A stretch of DNA of 57,959 nt, from NCBI GenBank assembly GCA_021299265.1, contig JAJTGP010000057.1, positions 1 through 57,959 of the forward strand, written 5' to 3'. The position numbers were made by a program, and so were the translations under genes. This stretch comes from Hyphomonadaceae bacterium. Its GTDB lineage: Bacteria > Pseudomonadota > Alphaproteobacteria > Caulobacterales > Aquidulcibacteraceae. This document shows positions 52,349 through 57,959 of the stretch, piece by piece. The number at the start of each line of letters is the position of its first letter. Positions within the stretch are counted from its first letter, which is position 1. The notes under the pieces were generated by a model. The model saw nothing but the letters and a program-made list of their open reading frames with translations, did no database searches and was not told where the DNA came from.

Positions 52349-53065
52349 ATGAAACAGTCCCATGCCCTCGCCCCCCCCACCCAAAAACTGCTGTACCGAG
52401 CAGCCGCACTAACGGGGTCTGGGATCCTTTGGATCGGCATTGGTTACCTCGCCTTGACCTATGTTCCCACGATCCAAAAGCTGCAAATGCCCGAACCGCC
52501 GCCGATAGCCGTAGCCCCCCGCGACCCGCCAAAGCCGATCATCCCGCCCAAGCCCGAACCGGAAAAGCCCGTCAAAAACCAGCAAGTCCAACAAACCCCA
52601 GACAACACACCAACATTGACAGAGAGGCCCACAACCGAAGTCGTGCCGCTTGGCCCGGTCGATAGCCTACCCATTAGGCCGGTGGGTGAAGGGCCTGTGG
52701 CCTTCACGGGGGGTGGTGAGACATTGGGACCAGCCATAGGCCCTATGCCAACAGAGATTGCGCCTGAAGCCCCGCCTGCCCCCCGTCTGATCATCAACCC
52801 CATCCGCCAAGCCGGGGCTAATCCTGGCTTTCCGCGCAAGGCGCTCGACCGGGAAATCTCCGGCGAAGTCACGTTGAGCTTCACGGTCACCGCCCAAGGT
52901 AAAGTGGCCAATTTGACGGTGATCAATGAGGCACCGAAGGGCTACGGCTTCGCAGAGGCTGCTCGCAAAGCGGTGGAGGCTTGGACGTTCCAGCCCCAAA
53001 CAATCGACGGAATCGCAGTCGCCTATCCTGCCCGCTATACGATCAGCTTCAAGCTAGAGGATTAG
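52349..53065 (+). CDS. Energy transducer TonB family protein
   Basis: A 238-residue protein with an N-terminal membrane helix (GILWIGIGYLALTYV), a Pro/Glu/Lys-rich periplasmic spacer (about 45-110) and a C-terminal TonB domain (GEVTLSFTVTAQGKVANLTV ... EAWTFQP). AGGAG at 8-base spacing sets the start at 52349; the in-frame ATG-like codon at 52262 is rejected. Upstream, TTGACG (52266) and TATAAC (52295) are 23 bases apart, too far for a standard promoter. ExbB/ExbD are not adjacent. Confidence 0.85.
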   Translation: MKQSHALAPPTQKLLYRAAALTGSGILWIGIGYLALTYVPTIQKLQMPEPPPIAVAPRDPPKPIIPPKPEPEKPVKNQQVQQTPDNTPTLTERPTTEVVPLGPVDSLPIRPVGEGPVAFTGGGETLGPAIGPMPTEIAPEAPPAPRLIINPIRQAGANPGFPRKALDREISGEVTLSFTVTAQGKVANLTVINEAPKGYGFAEAARKAVEAWTFQPQTIDGIAVAYPARYTISFKLED

Positions 53066-53076
53066 GATTTTACCAA

Positions 53077-53116
53077 GCGGGTCATGGCTTCGGCCGAAGC
53101 TGCGACCATGACCCGC
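53077..53116. terminator. Strong hairpin between convergent tonB-like and DUF6445 genes
   Basis: GCGGGTCATGG / CCATGACCCGC makes an 11-base perfect stem; the enclosed 18 bases contain another palindrome (CTTCGGCCGAAG). It starts 11 bases after the tonB stop and ends 9 bases before the converging gene's stop, so it may terminate both. A clean T-run is lacking on either side. Confidence 0.6.
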
Positions 53117-53125
53117 CCCAGCGCC

Positions 53126-53848
53126 TCAATCCATACCTAAAAACGCATTCACCGTCAGCCGTCCCGTGGCAGGATTTGGATCAAAAACAAAGTCATTTGG
53201 AATATGGGCGCAGTGAAGGCTGGAGCTGAGATAGACAATCATGCGGTTAAAGCGCGCCTGATGGCGACCAATCATTTCATAAAGCGGGCTGGTCTCGTTG
53301 ATATAGGCGGCATCGGGCAGACCGTGGCGCGCCACATCGGCATTTAGGGCCGCTTCAAAAGCCGGAAAACGGCCCGCATCGACACTTTCAAATCCTGTGC
53401 TGCGTTGCCGGTAAAAGGCTGTGCCGCCTTGGTTCTCGCCACGACACAGATAGAGAAGCGCCGCGACGCGACCATATTCGAGACTGTCGAAATGCGGCAA
53501 ACGCTGGATCGGTTGCAACTGATCTGAAGGCGTCGTCACCAACGAGAAATTGCACTCGCGCAGACCTGCGCGCCCGGAATAGTCAAAGCATCGCGGCAGA
53601 ATTTCGGCCAAGGGCCCGAGCAGCGTTTGAAAGGATGATGGCGGCACAGGTGCCCGAATACCTGGATAAAAGGGCCCGTTCGGCGCAAAGGCTGGCCCTG
53701 CCACGGCAAGGTCCATAATCGCTTCTGGATCTGCCAGATAATCGTCTAGCACCACGACTTTGATAGGTTCGCGCCCGTGGTGATAGACGCGCGCGGTTCG
53801 GCCCTGCGTTTCAAAGACCTCAATCGGAGTCTGGAGCAGCTCGGCCAT
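53126..53848 (-). CDS. DUF6445 family protein, 2OG-Fe(II) oxygenase-like
   Basis: A 240-residue protein resembling DUF6445: RLPHFDSLEYGRVAALLYL with an HxD metal motif (His119, Asp121), GGTAFYRQRSTGFE in the strand after, and a distal His (SLHCAHIP, His212/215) with Arg230 nearby. This is the 2-oxoglutarate/iron dioxygenase arrangement. Substrate unknown; relatives often lie near TonB-dependent receptors. The start ATG 53848 overlaps the DUF1254 stop (TGATG). Confidence 0.75.
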   Translation of the reverse strand: MAELLQTPIEVFETQGRTARVYHHGREPIKVVVLDDYLADPEAIMDLAVAGPAFAPNGPFYPGIRAPVPPSSFQTLLGPLAEILPRCFDYSGRAGLRECNFSLVTTPSDQLQPIQRLPHFDSLEYGRVAALLYLCRGENQGGTAFYRQRSTGFESVDAGRFPAFEAALNADVARHGLPDAAYINETSPLYEMIGRHQARFNRMIVYLSSSLHCAHIPNDFVFDPNPATGRLTVNAFLGMD

Positions 53849-54402
53849 CACATCCCATCTGTAACGGTGCGACAAAAATCCTTGGCGCGCTCCCCTTGCA
53901 CGCGCTTGAACGCCTCGGCACTCGGGGCAAGACGACGAACCAGCAAGAGGCCCTTATCGCTTGGCAAACTGACGACGACTTCGCCGGGTTTGGCCGCAAT
54001 CGGTGATCGGGCCGAGACCACCATGATTTGCGCACCCTCTGGGCCGATTTTGCGGTCATTCAGGGTGAAGACATTATCGGTGTTGCCAGCATAGAAGGCC
54101 GCTGATGTATAATCAGCACCTTTGCCGATAAAGACCCGGACAGGGCCTTTGCTGAGGTCGAGGGCGCACGTGGAATAGGCAAGATCGGGCGAGGAGCGCA
54201 CAATCTGTTGGTTCTGAGGCGTAACCATATTGCCATGCGCAAGGCGATTTATGCCACCAGAGGCCTCGGCAATCCGCTTTATTGCGATATTCATGATCAC
54301 GCTAGGGATCAGGCCAATGGTCAGTAAATGACCCAAAACCGCTAGCAAAGCCCCAAACGCCAAAGGCTTCAGCCAGCCGGGCTTCTTTTTGTCTTGCGCC
54401 AT
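53848..54402 (-). CDS. DUF1254 family protein
   Basis: A 184-residue protein with one membrane helix near residues 11-40 (LAFGALLAVLGHLLTIGLIP), then a beta-rich domain: VRSSPDLAYSTCALDLSKGPVRV, AAFYAGNTDNVFTLNDRK. It is a short-type DUF1254 protein that pairs with the DUF1214 gene before it (TAATG overlap). The pair may act as one envelope unit. Function unknown. Confidence 0.8.
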   Translation of the reverse strand: MAQDKKKPGWLKPLAFGALLAVLGHLLTIGLIPSVIMNIAIKRIAEASGGINRLAHGNMVTPQNQQIVRSSPDLAYSTCALDLSKGPVRVFIGKGADYTSAAFYAGNTDNVFTLNDRKIGPEGAQIMVVSARSPIAAKPGEVVVSLPSDKGLLLVRRLAPSAEAFKRVQGERAKDFCRTVTDGM

Positions 54403-55010
54403 TAGTGTGCCCCTCCCGAAGCTGGAGTTTGGGTGCAGGAGACTTTCTTGACGCTGGGCAGCTTCAAGGCCTGCAGTGCGGACTTCTCAACCGATTGCGG
54501 ATTATACAGGCGGATGGTCAAAGAATAGGTGCCACCGCCCTTGCTGGACAGCCAAGGCCCGGGCGTTGTGGGCCGTGTGGGGCTTAAAGTCCCCGTCCAC
54601 GTCGTTGCAGGAGCAACAAGGGCGCGGGTGGCATCGATAGAACTTGCCGCATCCGTATTGACCGGCAACATCTGATCGGCCCCATAGATTGTAATCGACC
54701 ACCAACGCGTCTGGATCGCCTCACCGCTCAAAGCATAGGTACAGCCTTCAACCAGCTTAGCGCCGTCATCATCGACATCACGGTTGAAATAGACCGTCTC
54801 TTCCTTGGTGAGCGCCAATAAGCCAACCCGGGCGATGGTGGCGCGCAGCCACGGGTTTGCAGCCGCAGCCCCGACCGTTGGATCGGTCGACCAACGACCT
54901 GAAACAAGCTTTGCGTCACTGAACAGGCCGCCGGAGACAGCCAGTGCAGAGCCCACGCCAAGACCTAGGCCCAGAACGCCACAGATAAGCCATCGCCACA
55001 TAGGCATCAC
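54402..55010 (-). CDS. DUF1214 family protein, exported
   Basis: A roughly 200-residue protein with an N-terminal hydrophobic anchor (LICGVLGLGLGVGSALAVSGG) and the DUF1214 core: NPWLRATIARVGLLALTKEETVYFNRDVDDDG and RWWSITIYGADQMLPVNT. GAGGGGG lies before several close starts (GTG 55010, ATG 55007, ATG 55001); 55001 has the best spacing. Encoded directly before DUF1254, as is common. Function unknown. Confidence 0.82.
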   Translation of the reverse strand: MMPMWRWLICGVLGLGLGVGSALAVSGGLFSDAKLVSGRWSTDPTVGAAAANPWLRATIARVGLLALTKEETVYFNRDVDDDGAKLVEGCTYALSGEAIQTRWWSITIYGADQMLPVNTDAASSIDATRALVAPATTWTGTLSPTRPTTPGPWLSSKGGGTYSLTIRLYNPQSVEKSALQALKLPSVKKVSCTQTPASGGAH

Positions 55011-55090
55011 CCCCCTCGAGTTGTTTTGTTGCGGTCAGCTTAAGCGACTGGGCCGGAAAGAATAGAGCCTCATTACACTTCCGTGGCGGC

Positions 55091-55888
55091 TTAAGCTTTC
55101 GCGAGCGCGAGGCAAAGTTCCCGGCCGATGAGGGCAGCCGTACCAACATCGCCTTTGTCCCAACGCAATACCAACGCCTTGGCCCGCAAGCTTAAAAACG
55201 GGGCTTCACCCCCAGCTGCAGACATCGCCAAAGCAGGCCCCAAGCGGGCCGTCCATGCAAGGGCTGGATCGCGATCGGTAGCCCAAGCTAGGCCGTCGAT
55301 TCCGCCGGGCGTTGGCACAGGCGTTAGCGTCCCATCCGCGGGCAAGGCAAATGGCCAAGGGGCAGCTTTCGGCGCGAAAATCAGACTGAGGGGGACAGCT
55401 TGCTTCAAGCGAATGACCAGGAACACATGGCCACCAGCCTGTAGCGCCGCCATGGCAAGGCCACACACCCGCCCTGTCATCGCATCTTGCACCTCGCGGG
55501 ATCCAAGGGCGCGTAGGCCCGCATCTTCGGCGTCGGAAAGAGCAGCTTGGATTGCCGCATCATTGACGATGGCCGTCGCTTGGATCAGCGCGCCACCACC
55601 TTCGCGCGCGCCTTGCGCCATCAGCCGCCACAGGGCAATCGCCCCTGCCCCCGTCGATGCCAAGACCAGCACCAAAACCAAGACCCCTGCGCCATAGGAC
55701 ACAAAGCCCGGCGCATTGAGTGCCAAGGGTGCCAACAAAGCGAGCAAGAAAAAAGCTAAGATCAACCCGCCCGCCGAAAGCGCAATCAGCCCGCCTTCAT
55801 GACCCGTGCGCGCCTTGGCCGCATCAAAGCCATCACGCAAATTTTGCATGAGATATTTGGGGTTTAGAGGAAACGGGGTGCGCGCCAT
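55091..55888 (-). CDS. Unknown membrane protein with two helices and a soluble domain
   Basis: A 265-residue protein. Two hydrophobic helices lie near 33-57 and 65-88, preceded by a short basic N-terminal part (NPKYLMQNLRDGFDAAK). The rest is an Ala/Leu/Pro-rich soluble domain with no family I recognise. It stands alone between the DUF1214 gene and dapE on the same strand. Confidence 0.65.
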   Translation of the reverse strand: MARTPFPLNPKYLMQNLRDGFDAAKARTGHEGGLIALSAGGLILAFFLLALLAPLALNAPGFVSYGAGVLVLVLVLASTGAGAIALWRLMAQGAREGGGALIQATAIVNDAAIQAALSDAEDAGLRALGSREVQDAMTGRVCGLAMAALQAGGHVFLVIRLKQAVPLSLIFAPKAAPWPFALPADGTLTPVPTPGGIDGLAWATDRDPALAWTARLGPALAMSAAGGEAPFLSLRAKALVLRWDKGDVGTAALIGRELCLALAKA

Positions 55889-55943
55889 GGTCTAGTGATG
55901 ACGTGACTCTTTGGGTTTGTGAAATCTGATCCGTTGAAGGCCC

Positions 55944-57098
55944 TTAGACGCGATCAAAATAGCGCGCCAGCACACCCTCATAAATGTCCGTTAGCGTTTC
56001 AATATCGCGGGTTTCCACCCGCTCATTGACTTGATGCATGGTCGCCCCCACCAAGCCAAACTCGCACACCGGGCAATAATCCTTGATGAACCGGGCGTCT
56101 GACGTGCCACCCGTGGTCGACAATTCAGGCCTACGGCCTGTCACCGCCTCACAAGATTCTTGAATGAGGTGCGTCAAAAGTCCCGGCGGCGTAAAGAAGG
56201 CTTCTCCGGAGACCATGATGGACAGATCAATCTTGCCGTTGAACCCGACTTCGGCACGCTGGGCTTCTGCCTTTAGCCAGTTGGACAGGCTTTCACCCGT
56301 GTGGGCCGTATTAAAGCGGATGTTGAAGCGGGCGGTTGCCTTTTCCGGGATCACATTGGTGGTCGGATTGCCGACGTCCATGGTCACGACTTCCAGATTG
56401 GAGGGTTGGAAGCCTTCAGCCCCATCATCTAGCGTATGGGTTTGGATCTGGTGCAGGAAGCTGATCAATGCGCGCACAGGATTGGCAGCCTTATGGGGAT
56501 AGGCCACATGGCCTTGAATGCCCGTCACAGTGACAGTGCAATTGAGGGAGCCGCGACGGCCATTCTTGATCATATCGCCCATGGCGTCGGGATTGGTCGG
56601 CTCGCCCACCAAGCATTGATCCAGGACTTCGCCTTCTTCGGTAATGGCGCGGAGGAGTTTCTTTGTGCCATGCAGCGCGACACCTTCTTCATCCCCGGTG
56701 ATGAGGAAGGAGATAGAGCCTTTGGGTTTTGGATTCTTGTCCAAATAGCGGGCTGTCGCCGCGATAAAGGCAGCAATCCCGCCCTTCATATCGGCAGCCC
56801 CCCGCCCGATCAGCAAGCCATCTTGCAAGGCGGCTTCAAACGGATCGACCTTCCATTGCGCCAAATCCCCTGTCGGCACCACATCGGTGTGGCCAGCAAA
56901 GCAGAAATTGGGGCCTTCGCTGCCTAAGCGCGCATAGAGATTATCGACATCCTCAAAAGGATAGCGCTTGACCACAAAGCCTAAGGCCTCCAGCGCCTGT
57001 TGCACGACGTCGAGCGCCCCGAGATCCGCTGGCGTGACAGAGGGCTTGCGGATCAAATCACAAGCAAGATGGATCGGGTCGAAGATGTTTGTGGTCAT
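55944..57098 (-). CDS. dapE: Succinyl-diaminopimelate desuccinylase
   Basis: A 384-residue M20 metallopeptidase of lysine/diaminopimelate synthesis. Metal ligands are His70 (FAGHTDVVP), Asp103 (GRGAADMKGG) and the Glu pair in ITGDEEG (137-138), with the C-terminal GTSDARF-type TGGTSDARFI motif. It makes LL-diaminopimelate for peptidoglycan. Length is typical. Same direction as its neighbours, 28 bases after the oxidoreductase. Confidence 0.95.
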   Translation of the reverse strand: MTTNIFDPIHLACDLIRKPSVTPADLGALDVVQQALEALGFVVKRYPFEDVDNLYARLGSEGPNFCFAGHTDVVPTGDLAQWKVDPFEAALQDGLLIGRGAADMKGGIAAFIAATARYLDKNPKPKGSISFLITGDEEGVALHGTKKLLRAITEEGEVLDQCLVGEPTNPDAMGDMIKNGRRGSLNCTVTVTGIQGHVAYPHKAANPVRALISFLHQIQTHTLDDGAEGFQPSNLEVVTMDVGNPTTNVIPEKATARFNIRFNTAHTGESLSNWLKAEAQRAEVGFNGKIDLSIMVSGEAFFTPPGLLTHLIQESCEAVTGRRPELSTTGGTSDARFIKDYCPVCEFGLVGATMHQVNERVETRDIETLTDIYEGVLARYFDRV

Positions 57099-57126
57099 AA
57101 GCCCAACCTAGGGCAGATTGGTGGCT

Positions 57127-57959
57127 CTAGCCAGTGGCAGCCACCCGACGGATCGCAGCCATGGCTGCAGCATTGGCGATCAAGTCCGCGCCTTCGGTCC
57201 AGACAGGTTGGCCAGATTGAATGGCGTCGACAATGCCATCGAATTGATAGGCAAAAGTCGGACGGCGCGGAAAGGTTTCGCGGGTTTCTTGGCCGTCTAG
57301 GGTCAATTTCAATTCCGCGCCATATTGGGGGGCAAGCGGGTTATCAAGATCGAGGCGACCTTTGGTGCCGACAAGTTCTAACCTTGGCGGCTTGCGCCCG
57401 CCTTCGGGGTCCATGTCGCAAATCACATCGGCCTGAAGGCCATTTGGGAAAGAGAAATGCGCTGTCGTGCGTCGATCAATGCCATCAGGCTCAAGGTCTT
57501 GATGCGCGGACGTCACTTCAGGCTCAACCCCAGCTAAATGGCGCAGCCAACTGACGGGATAACAGCCGAGATCAGCCAGAGCGCCCCCACCTTGGGAAGC
57601 CTGCCAACGAAACTCACGTGCATTGCGAACAATGGGCACCGAAAACTCTGCCTCGGCCGAGACAAGCTCGCCCAATTGCCCCGATTGCACGATCTCTACC
57701 GCACGACGAAACAAGGGGTGCCAGCGATAATGAAAGGCCTCGATCAAGCGCTTACCGGCCTTTTTGGCAGCATCCACCAAAACCCGAGCGTCGGCCTCAT
57801 TCACGGTCGCAGGCTTTTCGAGGAAAACATGTTTGCCCGCTTCAAGGGCCTTCAGGCTCCACTCACAATGGCCTGCCGGGGGAAGCGCGATATAGACCAC
57901 ATCGACATCATCGCGCGCGATGACTTCTTCATAGGTTCCCGCGTTGGGGATGGCGTGCG
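57127..57959 (-). CDS. Gfo/Idh/MocA family oxidoreductase (5' end missing)
   Basis: The gene runs off the right end; the reading frame is open to the last base, so the true start lies outside. The visible 270-plus residues include VYIALPPAGHCEWSLKALEA, GKHVFLEKP (substrate/NAD site), EAFHYRWHPLF and GGGALADLGCYP, with the C-terminal domain complete. An NAD(P)-dependent sugar or polyol dehydrogenase is likely; the substrate is unknown. A GTG codon at 57900 is not the start. Confidence 0.88.
   Translation of the reverse strand, partial: HAIPNAGTYEEVIARDDVDVVYIALPPAGHCEWSLKALEAGKHVFLEKPATVNEADARVLVDAAKKAGKRLIEAFHYRWHPLFRRAVEIVQSGQLGELVSAEAEFSVPIVRNAREFRWQASQGGGALADLGCYPVSWLRHLAGVEPEVTSAHQDLEPDGIDRRTTAHFSFPNGLQADVICDMDPEGGRKPPRLELVGTKGRLDLDNPLAPQYGAELKLTLDGQETRETFPRRPTFAYQFDGIVDAIQSGQPVWTEGADLIANAAAMAAIRRVAATG

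Overview
The window is a chromosomal segment of an alphaproteobacterium, gene-dense and moderately GC-rich (GC not computed). Three things place it: a Rhodobacter capsulatus-type gene transfer agent (GTA) structural cluster, a cycHJKL-degP cytochrome c maturation block with a neighbouring FeuPQ-like two-component system, and alphaproteobacterial families such as DUF4170 and PAS_5. A Caulobacterales/Hyphomonadaceae-like host is my best guess, by inference only. No rRNA, tRNA, IS element or CRISPR array was recognised. No stretch longer than about 300 bases lacks a gene.

Layout. 0-2.9 kb is a plus-strand run of overlapping genes: membrane protein tail, AlkA-type glycosylase, CpeT-like lipoprotein, NnrU, fatty acid desaturase. 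2.9-3.9 kb holds two small minus-strand lipoprotein genes with near-copies of the same promoter and leader. 3.9-6.2 kb has a METTL20-like methyltransferase and an esterase/DUF2237/GNAT run. 6.2-7.3 kb is a minus-strand DUF2239-kinase pair whose promoter carries two ATCCGGATAAAAT boxes. UbiD follows, then small proteins, YaiI, MAPEG, a glycine-rich secreted protein and a PAS_5 protein. 12.4-16.6 kb (minus) is pmbA-cysQ-DUF4170-msbA. 16.7-18.4 kb (minus) is EF-hand protein, ECF sigma factor, small membrane anti-sigma candidate. 18.4-33.7 kb (minus) is feuN/P/Q-like genes, an unknown 486-codon gene, cycH-cycJ-cycK-cycL, degP, an OmpR-type regulator, its kinase and glnE. Then come a C26 glutamine amidotransferase and a J-domain protein.

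35.6-48.3 kb (minus) is the GTA cluster: terminase, portal, a small coiled-coil protein, protease, capsid, adaptor, tail terminator, tail tube, two chaperone-like genes, a short tape measure, DUF2460, hub, NlpC/P60 peptidase and the large gp15 tail-tip protein. gp15 is broken into two overlapping frames by one extra base in a C5 run. No separate gp7 (stopper) or gp1 gene lies in the cluster.

48.4-58 kb has a class A penicillin-binding protein, a GMC oxidoreductase, a TonB-like protein, DUF1214-DUF1254-DUF6445 genes, an unknown membrane protein, DapE and a truncated Gfo/Idh/MocA oxidoreductase. Points most worth following up: the gp15 frameshift, the twin promoter-leader elements, the palindromic operator pair, a PhoP-box-like promoter that would make the PepSY gene leaderless, and a 54-codon membrane protein gene at 9918-10082.
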